5,576 nt of DNA from Deltaproteobacteria bacterium. GTDB taxonomy: Bacteria; Desulfobacterota; Desulfobacteria; Desulfobacterales; Desulfatibacillaceae. The notes beneath the pieces are model-generated. The model did no database searches, was not told the origin of the DNA, and was given only the letters and a program-made list of their open reading frames with translations. Positions 1 through 4,755 of this stretch are shown here, piece by piece. The DNA lies in contig JAFDHW010000179.1 in NCBI GenBank assembly GCA_019308705.1, positions 1-5,576 on the forward strand, written 5' to 3'. Numbering within the stretch: the first letter of the stretch is position 1; each line of letters begins with the position of its first letter. The translations under genes were made by a program, and so were the position numbers.

Positions 1-43
1 CCAGTGCATATAAGAAAGAGCGACGACAAAAAGCCACCGGGCC

Positions 44-262
44 TTATGGCCTTCGATAGGCTCGCGTCCATCCATGAATGGAGAAAATTTTGCCTCTGAG
101 CGATGGCGCAGGCCTCAACTCCACCAACTGAACCCACCAGCCAATAAAAAACCCTGTCAAGGGTTCTTTCGGGCTCTTTAAGGGTCCTTTCCGGTTCTTT
201 AGGGTCTTTTTCCGGTCCCCTGCCGTTTTTCCGAAAAACCCCGTGTTATCATCCCGCCACAT
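44..262 (-). CDS. Putative small basic ORF divergent from the terminase genes (doubtful)
   Basis: A leftward 72-codon ORF begins with ATG at 262-260, preceded by a perfect GGAGGT (274-269) six bases upstream, the best-looking ribosome-binding site on the - strand here. The product would be very basic, with a Lys/Pro/Leu-rich stretch (about residues 18-34) that simply translates the decamer repeats, followed by TGFFIGWW. I do not recognise it. Against it: a terminator-like hairpin with a run of six T lies inside the reading frame (169-143), the composition is low-complexity, and no domain is visible. For it: the strong SD, and a weak hairpin plus five T near the stop (50-28). It could be a real small phage or host gene, a short leader peptide ahead of an attenuator-like hairpin, or chance. 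Confidence 0.3.
   Translation of the reverse strand: MWRDDNTGFFGKTAGDRKKTLKNRKGPLKSPKEPLTGFFIGWWVQLVELRPAPSLRGKIFSIHGWTRAYRRP
71..82. repeat. Near-palindrome TCCAT-GA-ATGGA
   Basis: Two perfect 5-base arms are separated by two bases. A second TCCAT precedes it at 67-71, so the left arm is duplicated. It has the size of a small operator half-site pair but stands alone, with no recognisable promoter beside it. Confidence 0.25.
143..169 (-). terminator. Rho-independent-like terminator reading leftwards
   Basis: On the - strand AACCCT (165-160), loop TGAC (159-156), AGGGTT (155-150) form a perfect 6-bp stem followed by TTTT and ATT. With T151 and T150 in the stem this makes six consecutive T. 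The stem can extend through a G-T wobble (166/149) and three A-T pairs (167-169 with 148-146). In the + direction the same hairpin lacks a proper T tract. It would stop leftward transcripts, insulating the terminase operon from what lies to the left or vice versa. The right arm on the + strand doubles as the first unit of the decamer array. Confidence 0.5.
161..211. repeat. Five degenerate 10-bp direct repeats upstream of the small terminase
   Basis: Five units read on the + strand: GGGTTCTTTC (161-170), GGGCTCTTTA (171-180), GGGTCCTTTC (182-191), CGGTTCTTTA (192-201) and GGGTCTTTTT (202-211). One extra base sits at 181, and a partial unit CGGTCCCC follows at 213-220. The consensus is about GGGTTCTTTM. 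The period equals one DNA helical turn, so every unit would face the same side, as for an array bound by an oligomeric DNA-binding protein. The next gene encodes an HTH small-terminase-like protein, so a packaging recognition site or autoregulatory operator is plausible. Alternatively it is coding low complexity on the opposite strand or a degenerate simple repeat. Confidence 0.6.
225..239. repeat. Short inverted repeat GTTTTT-CCG-AAAAAC
   Basis: Two perfect 6-base arms are separated by three bases, directly after the decamer array and about 96 bases before the preferred small-terminase start. It is too A/T-rich to be a stable terminator and has no following T run, so a protein-binding dyad is likelier than an RNA hairpin. 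No function can be assigned from the sequence alone. Confidence 0.4.
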
Positions 263-268
263 CGTATT

Positions 269-274
269 ACCTCC
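269..274 (-). promoter_or_regulatory. Shine-Dalgarno for the leftward ORF
   Basis: The - strand reads GGAGGT, then AATACG, then ATG. The 6-nt spacer is ideal. It sits inside the region that a GTG-243 start would make coding for the small terminase on the + strand, which is one reason to doubt that longer start. Confidence 0.4.
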
Positions 275-335
275 ATTGGAAGACGGAGCCTGGCCCCGGA
301 CTCCCGCCTTTGGCAAACCCAACCGGGGCGCCACT

Positions 336-809
336 TTGGCGGCAATCAACAAAATCGAAAAATACGGCCTCCAGGAGCGCGTCCTGGCCTTGTCAGGTCA
401 GGGCCTCACCACCCGCGAGATCGCAGACGTGATCACCCAGGACCTCCAGGGCCAGGACACCATCAGCCAACCCACCGTGTCCCGCTGGCTCAAGGAGATC
501 CGCAAGGAGCGAAGCGAGCAGACCCGCGAGGTCTACCGTGAATACACCAAGGCCACCGCTCCCAAGGACTGCGAGGTCCTGGACGAGGTGCAGGGAAAGT
601 TCATGAAGTGGTTCCGTGACGTCAAGAACCTGGATATCCGCACCCGGGCCGAGATGGGCATGAAGGCCCTTCGCGTGGTGGAGCTCAAGGCCCGCTTCGC
701 AGGTCTATTTGACGACGAAGGTAAGACCGACGGAGGCCTTCACCCCGTGGACCTTGACGAGTTCCGCTCCGAGATCCGAGAGGTCAAGAAGGCGGCCGGC
801 AATGCTTAG
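336..809 (+). CDS. terS: Small terminase-like subunit (HTH DNA-recognition protein)
   Basis: Probable small terminase: binds the packaging site on concatemeric phage DNA and hands it to the large terminase. From TTG-336 the product has 157 residues. It opens with NKIEKYGLQERVLALSGQG, then a helix-turn-helix with LTTREIADVI as first helices and a SQPTVSRWLKEI recognition helix (roughly residues 24-55). A charged helical middle and an acidic/basic C-terminal tail (EFRSEIREVKK) follow, as in many small terminases where the tail oligomerises or contacts TerL. The frame is open back to GTG-243 (188 residues). I prefer 336 because the domain begins there, codons before ~285 are atypical (TTA, TCA, GTA), and neither start has a good ribosome-binding site. 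Its end overlaps the large terminase start by 8 nt. The assignment rests on HTH plus position; family members diverge strongly in sequence, so another HTH regulator is possible. Confidence 0.72.
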   Translation: MAAINKIEKYGLQERVLALSGQGLTTREIADVITQDLQGQDTISQPTVSRWLKEIRKERSEQTREVYREYTKATAPKDCEVLDEVQGKFMKWFRDVKNLDIRTRAEMGMKALRVVELKARFAGLFDDEGKTDGGLHPVDLDEFRSEIREVKKAAGNA

Positions 810-2301
810 GTTCGAGCCCAAAATCGGCGCCCCCTACAAGTACGATTACCCCGCCATCTTTGCCAGTATCCGCGCAGGTCGCAAGCCCGCCCTGGAGACC
901 TATCGGCAGCTTTGCAAGGATGATCTTTTCTTCCTGCTCTACTTCGGCCTGGAGCGGCCCGACGTCAACCACCCCTGGATCGTGGCCCGGATCCGGGAGG
1001 CGGAGCAGGAGCCCACCGACACCCTGGACCTGTGGGCCCGTGAGCATTACAAGAGCACCATCCGCACCTTTGCCGAGCCCATCCAGGACCTGATCCGGGA
1101 CCCGGAGGAGCGGATCGCCATTTTCAGCCATACCCGCCCCATCGCCAAAGGGTTTTTGCGGCAGATCAAGCAGGCTCTCGAATCCAGGATCCAGGTCAAA
1201 CGGTGGTTTACGGACGTCTTCTACACCGACCCCAAGAAGCAGGCGCCCAAGTGGTCCGAAGACGACGGGATCCTGGTCAAGCGCAAGAGCACGGCCAAGG
1301 AGGCTTCCATCGAGGCCTGGGGCCTGGTGGACGGGCAGCCCACCTCCAAGCATTTCACCAAAAGGATTTACGACGACGTGGTCACCAAGGAGAGCGTGAC
1401 CACCCCCGAGCAGATCAAGAAGACCCTGGAGGCCTACGAGCTGTCCCACTCCCTGGGCACGGACGGCGGCCGAAAGCGCGTGGTAGGCACGAACTACCAT
1501 TTCGCGGACCTCTATATCCACCTGAAGAAGCAGCCGGGCTACAAGGTGCGCATCCACCCGGCCACCGACGACGGCACCCCCAACGGCCGCCCGGTCCTGC
1601 TGAGCCCCGAGCGCCTGGCCGAGCTCCGTCGCGAGCAGGGCCCTTACGTGTTTTCCTGCCAGCAGCTCCTCAACCCCATCGCGGACGAAAATCAGACTTT
1701 CAAGGCCCAGTGGATCCGCCGCTTCGCCCGCCCACCGGCGCATCTGAACAAGTACCTCATCGCGGACCCCGCCAACGAGAAAAAACAGGACAGCGACTAC
1801 ACGGTCATGGCCGTTATCGGCCTGGACACCGAGAAAAACTATTTTCTCCTGGACATGGTCCGGGAAAAACTCAACCTCACCGAGCGATGGGAGGCCCTCA
1901 AGACCCTCTGGGTCAAGTGGAAACCACTCAAGACCGGCTACGAGCAATACGGCATGCAGGCGGACGTAAGCTACATGGAGGAGTGCCAGCGCCGGGAACG
2001 GATCTATTTTCCCATAACGCCCCTTGGAGGCCAGACCGCGAAGATCGACCGCATCAGGGCCCTGGTGCCCCTGTTCGAGACGGGCCGCTTCTGGCTCCCC
2101 GATGTCCTGACCTACGATGGCCGAAACCTGATCTCCGAATTCATCGACGAGGAATACCTGACGTTCCCGTTCTGCATACACGACGACATGCTGGACTGCA
2201 TCGCCCGGATCCGGGACCCCAAGCTCGGCGCCGCAGCTCCCATGGCCCGGGCCTTTTCTGGGCAGGAGGCGGTCACTGATTACGACGTTTTGAGGTATTG
2301 A
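802..2301 (+). CDS. terL: Terminase large subunit (packaging ATPase-nuclease)
   Basis: DNA-packaging motor: an N-terminal ATPase pumps DNA through the portal and a C-terminal RNase H-fold nuclease cuts concatemers. It has 499 residues from ATG-802, a normal family length. The frame is open upstream to 709, but that part overlaps terS out of frame. Visible motifs: P-loop WAREHYKST (78-86), which lacks the usual second glycine; RIYDDVV (188-194) as Walker B with D191/D192; VVGTNYHF (227-234) as probable coupling motif; nuclease acidic residues in IADPA (D322), DSDYTVMAV (D330, D332), GYEQYG (E381) and HDDMLDC (D461, D462, D465). The WSEDDGILVKRKS (151-163) and EAWGLVDGQPTSKHF (171-185) blocks fit the same branch of phage terminases. 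The start codon overlaps the terS stop, suggesting translational coupling. The gene ends 23 nt before the next one. Identity is firm; the exact catalytic acids are inferred by pattern. Confidence 0.95.
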   Translation: MLRFEPKIGAPYKYDYPAIFASIRAGRKPALETYRQLCKDDLFFLLYFGLERPDVNHPWIVARIREAEQEPTDTLDLWAREHYKSTIRTFAEPIQDLIRDPEERIAIFSHTRPIAKGFLRQIKQALESRIQVKRWFTDVFYTDPKKQAPKWSEDDGILVKRKSTAKEASIEAWGLVDGQPTSKHFTKRIYDDVVTKESVTTPEQIKKTLEAYELSHSLGTDGGRKRVVGTNYHFADLYIHLKKQPGYKVRIHPATDDGTPNGRPVLLSPERLAELRREQGPYVFSCQQLLNPIADENQTFKAQWIRRFARPPAHLNKYLIADPANEKKQDSDYTVMAVIGLDTEKNYFLLDMVREKLNLTERWEALKTLWVKWKPLKTGYEQYGMQADVSYMEECQRRERIYFPITPLGGQTAKIDRIRALVPLFETGRFWLPDVLTYDGRNLISEFIDEEYLTFPFCIHDDMLDCIARIRDPKLGAAAPMARAFSGQEAVTDYDVLRY

Positions 2302-2307
2302 GAGGAG

Positions 2308-2316
2308 AAAGGAGGT
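2308..2316 (+). promoter_or_regulatory. Strong Shine-Dalgarno fixing the start of the 51-residue protein
   Basis: AAAGGAGGT lies eight bases before ATG-2325. The frame is open back to 2298 inside the terL end, but only ATG-2325 is placed correctly for this site. It is the longest anti-SD match in the window, implying efficient translation of the small protein independent of terL coupling. Confidence 0.8.
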
Positions 2317-2324
2317 TTTCGCAG

Positions 2325-2480
2325 ATGCCGGTACATCCAGTCAGGGACAAGAAAGGCAAGATCAAGGGCTACCAGTGGGGCAAGAAGGGCAAGGTCTACC
2401 GGGGCCGAGGCGCCAAGGCCAAGGCGGAAGCCCAGGGCCGCGCGGCCAAAGCGGCCCAGGCCCGAAGAAAGGGCGCGTGA
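2325..2480 (+). CDS. Small basic phage protein (51 residues, KGKVYRG / KAKAEAQGRA type)
   Basis: A 51-residue, extremely basic protein that starts at ATG-2325 behind AAAGGAGGT. It has two parts. MPVHPVRDKKGKIKGYQWG, continued by KKGKVYRG (to residue 27), is a Gly/Lys/aromatic segment. KAKAEAQGRAAKAAQARRKGA (residues 31-51, split here only by eye) is an Ala/Lys helix. The pairing of a GYxWGKxGKVY segment with a KAKAEAQ(G)RA helix is, as I recall, common in short phage ORFs near terminase and portal genes, sometimes as the tail of a larger protein. No biochemical role is known to me. The charge would suit nucleic-acid or capsid binding (inference). It sits between terL (23-nt gap) and the next gene (1-nt gap), within the same operon. 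Confidence 0.78.
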   Translation: MPVHPVRDKKGKIKGYQWGKKGKVYRGRGAKAKAEAQGRAAKAAQARRKGA

Positions 2481-2481
2481 G

Positions 2482-2838
2482 ATGGGTTTTTTCAGTAAGG
2501 TCAAAAGCTACGCCAAGAAGTATTGGCCCGTGGCCGCGGGCGCAGCCGCGGGCGCTGCGATGGGCGGCGGCCCTGCGGGCGCCGCTTATGGGGCCTATAT
2601 GGGCTATTCGGCTGTACAGGCCAAGGAGCAGCGGGACGAGGCCAAGAGGGCGGCCAGGGCCGCGGGCGCCCAAAGCCCCGGAATTGACGACGCGGCCGTC
2701 CAGGCGCAACTTGCAGCCATCGGCAGGGACATGCGCAGGCGCATGTTCGGCAGGGGCCGCGCCGCCACCATCCTGACGGGCCCGGGCGGCGCGTCGGGCC
2801 CTGCGCCCGTCTACCGCAAGACGCTTTTGGGGCAGTGA
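2482..2838 (+). CDS. Glycine-zipper phage protein with conserved-type C-terminal tail
   Basis: Function unknown; probably a small virion or head-associated protein. Its 118 residues fall into three parts. The N-terminus MGFFSKVKSYAKKYWP is basic and amphipathic. A Gly/Ala-rich hydrophobic stretch (17-45) has glycines at 20, 24, 28 and again at 33, 37, 41: two GxxxGxxxG zippers typical of segments that pack helix-to-helix or insert in membranes. After a charged helix (46-61) the tail reads RRRMFGRGRAATILTGPGG (85-103), then APVYRKTLLGQ to the end. The GRxATILT...KTLLG ending is one I associate with small proteins beside podovirus-type portals. The start follows the previous stop by one base and the stop precedes the portal ATG by one base, so translation is likely coupled. 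A membrane-active ejection role is a guess from the zippers. Confidence 0.82.
   Translation: MGFFSKVKSYAKKYWPVAAGAAAGAAMGGGPAGAAYGAYMGYSAVQAKEQRDEAKRAARAAGAQSPGIDDAAVQAQLAAIGRDMRRRMFGRGRAATILTGPGGASGPAPVYRKTLLGQ
2533..2555 (+). repeat. Tandem 11-bp repeat, period 12, inside the glycine-zipper coding stretch
   Basis: GCCGCGGGCGC occurs at 2533-2543 and 2545-2555, and a degenerate relative, TGCGGGCGCCGC, at 2574-2585. The period of 12 keeps frame and encodes the repeated Ala-Ala-Gly-Ala unit, so small in-frame duplication probably built part of the zipper. Confidence 0.6.
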
Positions 2839-2839
2839 G

Positions 2840-4435
2840 ATGAGCCGGGCCGACTGGATCAAAGAGCGTTTCGAGCAGCTCGCGGAGATCCGCACGCCGT
2901 GGGAGTCGTTGTGGCAGGACTGCGCGGACTATGTATTGCCCCGCAAGAACGACATCACCACGGAGCAGACCCAGGGGCGGCGCAGGAACACCAAGGTGTA
3001 CGATTCGACCGCCATCAATGCGAACCGTATCCTGGCCGCGGGCCTTCAAGGCGGCCTGAGCAGCCCCTCCCGGCCCTGGTTTCGCCTGGGGCTTGAGGAC
3101 GAAGACCTGGTGCAGTTTGACCCGGTCAAGACCTGGCTTGAGACGGTGGAGCGGATATTCACGCAGACCTTCTACCGCTCCAATTTTTACACTCAGATTC
3201 ACGAGTGTTACCTGGACCTGGGCGCCTTCGGGACCCCTTGCGTCTACGTGGAGCACGACCCCCGAAAGGCGCTTCGGTTCGGCGCCAGGCACATCGCCGA
3301 AATCTTCATCGCCGAAGACGCCCTGGGTCGGGTGGACACGGTTTTCAGGCGGTTCGGGAACTTCACGGCACGGCAGGCCGTGCAGCAGTGGGGCAGGTCC
3401 GTGGGCGAAAACATCTGGGAGCTTGCCGAAAAAAAGCCTGACCAAAAAGTGAAGATCCTGCATGCGGTGTTCCCCCGCCACGACCGGGATCCCCACCACC
3501 CCGACCGAAAAAACATGCCCTGGGCGAGCATATACATGGACCTGGAGCACCGCCACATCATCCACGAGGGGGGCTACGAGGAGTTCCCCTTCATGGTGGC
3601 GCGGTGGAGCAAAAATTCCAACGAGGTCTACGGGCGAAGCCCGGCCATGGATATGTTGCCCGAGATCATGACACTCAACGAGATGCGAAAAACCGTGCTC
3701 AAGGCGGGCCATAAGCAGGTGGACCCCCCCATCTTCCTGCCCGACGACGGTTTCTTGGGCGGCAAGGTGCGCATGACGCCCGGCTCGGTGAATTACTACC
3801 GCTCGGACGGCAAGATCTTTGTGCCCAACTTCGGGCTCAACGTCCCCCTGGGCGAGGCCATGCTTGAGGACAGCCGGGAGCAGATCCGGGCCGGGTTTTT
3901 CACGGACCTCTTCCTGGCGATCATCAAGAAACGCAACATGACCGCCACGGAGGTCCAGGAAATCGGCCAGGAGAAGATGCTGCTTTTGGGCCCCACCCTG
4001 GGCCGCCTGCTCACGGAAATCTTCGATCCGCTGTTCGACCGGGCCTTTGCGATCCTGGCCCGGCACGGCTACCTTCCGCCCCCGCCTGCGGAACTCCAGG
4101 GCCGCAACCTGCACGTGGAGTATATCTCCCCCCTGGCCCTGGCGCAAAAGGCAAACGAGATGGACGCCATCGCGCAGACATACCAGTTTGCGGACCTCCG
4201 GGCCCAGTTCAACCCCGAAATCCTGGACAACCTGGACGACGACGCAAACATCCGCAAGATCGCGGAACTGTCGGGCATGAGCCTTTCAGGCCTGCGCCCC
4301 CAAGCCATGGTCCGCAAGATCCGCGAGGCCCGGGCGCAGGCCCAGGCCGAGGAGATGGAACGGGAGGCCATGGAACGTAACCTGCTCATGGCCCAGGCCG
4401 CGGCCGGCGTGCAGAAGGAGGTGGCATCCTCATGA
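2840..4435 (+). CDS. Portal / head-to-tail connector protein (T7 gp8-like family)
   Basis: Twelve copies form the ring at one capsid vertex through which DNA is packaged and ejected, and which nucleates prohead assembly. The 531-residue length matches podovirus connectors (T7 gp8 is about 536). Family signatures visible: RTPWESLWQDCADYVLP (18-34), YDSTAINANRILAAGLQGG then LSSPSRPWFRLG (54-84), the GTPCVYVE block in the clip/wing region, NEVYGRSPAMDMLPEI (261-276), and NMTATEV (366-372) leading into the long helix QEKMLLLGPTLGRLLTEIF. The C-terminus (about 484-531) is a Gln/Ala/Glu/Arg-rich helix, as expected for the barrel or crown. The start ATG lies one base after the previous stop. The end overlaps the next gene as ATGA (4432-4435). 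No frameshift or missing block is seen. Family identity is firm. Confidence 0.95.
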   Translation: MSRADWIKERFEQLAEIRTPWESLWQDCADYVLPRKNDITTEQTQGRRRNTKVYDSTAINANRILAAGLQGGLSSPSRPWFRLGLEDEDLVQFDPVKTWLETVERIFTQTFYRSNFYTQIHECYLDLGAFGTPCVYVEHDPRKALRFGARHIAEIFIAEDALGRVDTVFRRFGNFTARQAVQQWGRSVGENIWELAEKKPDQKVKILHAVFPRHDRDPHHPDRKNMPWASIYMDLEHRHIIHEGGYEEFPFMVARWSKNSNEVYGRSPAMDMLPEIMTLNEMRKTVLKAGHKQVDPPIFLPDDGFLGGKVRMTPGSVNYYRSDGKIFVPNFGLNVPLGEAMLEDSREQIRAGFFTDLFLAIIKKRNMTATEVQEIGQEKMLLLGPTLGRLLTEIFDPLFDRAFAILARHGYLPPPPAELQGRNLHVEYISPLALAQKANEMDAIAQTYQFADLRAQFNPEILDNLDDDANIRKIAELSGMSLSGLRPQAMVRKIREARAQAQAEEMEREAMERNLLMAQAAAGVQKEVASS

Positions 4436-4755
4436 ATGATGCGCGGACGGTCCCCGCAGGGCTTGAAAAGCGAATAACCCAACTCCGGGACCTGCACCGG
4501 GCCTACCGCCGGGTGTTCATGCGCCGCGGTGCGGCAAAAGAAGTGCTCAGGGACCTGGAGCGCCGCACGTACCTCAACGGCACCCGGTTTCACCCGGACA
4601 TGGTGAACCCCGCGGAAAACGCCATCTTCCAGGAGGGCAGAAGGTCCGTGGGGCTTCACATCCGCTTCATGCTGGACCCTGAAAACTTCACGGACGAGGC
4701 GCTCCTTAACCGTGCAAGACAACTTGAAAAACTTGAAAGAGGAGAGGAGATCTGA
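4432..4755 (+). CDS. Bbp19-like phage protein (107 residues)
   Basis: A short protein of the type first listed as Bbp19 in Bordetella phage BPP-1, found beside the portal and scaffold genes; its function is not established. Supporting pattern: AYRRVFMRRGAAKEVLRDLE (24-43), a segment TRFHPDM (51-57), then FQEGRRSVGLHIRFMLD (66-82), matching the family outline of YrxVF...G..VLxDL followed by a GRRxV...I helix. The N-terminus (10-30) and C-terminus (86-104) look helical and charged. The start ATG is nested in the portal stop (ATGA) with AAGGAGGT at 4415-4422 ahead of it, and its stop overlaps the scaffold start as TGATG. The tight coupling implies expression with portal and scaffold in similar amounts and a head-assembly role (inference). 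Confidence 0.8.
   Translation: MNDARTVPAGLEKRITQLRDLHRAYRRVFMRRGAAKEVLRDLERRTYLNGTRFHPDMVNPAENAIFQEGRRSVGLHIRFMLDPENFTDEALLNRARQLEKLERGEEI

Larger units (their letters stand above)
1..242. other. Gene-poor left flank with clustered repeats and hairpins
   Basis: No confident gene lies here on the + strand. By direct count the stretch is about 51 % G+C (123 of 240), well below the downstream gene block, and its codons in any frame include AGA, ATA and AGG, which the downstream genes largely avoid. It contains a near-palindrome at 71-82, a leftward terminator-like hairpin at 143-169, a degenerate decamer array at 161-211 and an inverted repeat at 225-239. A leftward short ORF (262-44) crosses it. 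By position, just before the terminase genes, it could carry a packaging initiation site, an operator or the end of another transcription unit. It could also be host or dispersed-repeat DNA at a prophage edge. These roles are inference. Confidence 0.6.

Noticed and set aside
28..51. Hairpin GGCC-TTAT-GGCC followed on the - strand by five T
   Set aside because: The T run is seven bases from the tight stem, and the alternative stem is only four pairs plus a wobble. Too weak to list as a terminator of its own.
1..99. 32-codon + strand frame entering from the left edge and ending at TGA 97-99
   Set aside because: Could be the tail of an upstream gene, but it uses AGA, ATA and AGG codons unlike the phage genes and shows no recognisable motif. 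Too short to support.
118..126. ACTCCACCA, resembling a tRNA or tmRNA 3' end and thus a possible attachment-site core
   Set aside because: No T-arm or T-loop (TTCRANNC) precedes it and no acceptor-stem partner is visible, so there is no RNA gene here.
150..165. TTGACA on the - strand (160-155) as a -35 promoter box
   Set aside because: No -10-like hexamer occurs 16-18 bases further on; the match is part of the hairpin.
74..181. 35-codon + strand ORF starting at ATG-74
   Set aside because: No ribosome-binding site, no homology I recognise, and it runs through the terminator hairpin and the repeats.
161..220. CRISPR-like array
   Set aside because: Units are 10 bases and contiguous, with no unique spacers.
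784..2181. 465-residue ORF antisense to the large terminase
   Set aside because: It is fully antisense to a gene with clear terminase motifs, and its Val/Leu/Gly-rich composition is the mirror of GC-rich codons. No RBS or domain is visible.
1203..2279. 358-residue + strand ORF inside the large terminase
   Set aside because: Out-of-frame shadow, extremely Arg/Pro/Gly/His-rich, inside a gene whose own frame carries all motifs.
2501..4147. 548-residue ORF antisense to the portal and the small genes
   Set aside because: Typical long antisense frame in high-GC DNA; composition is low-complexity Arg/Pro/His/Gln and no family is recognisable.
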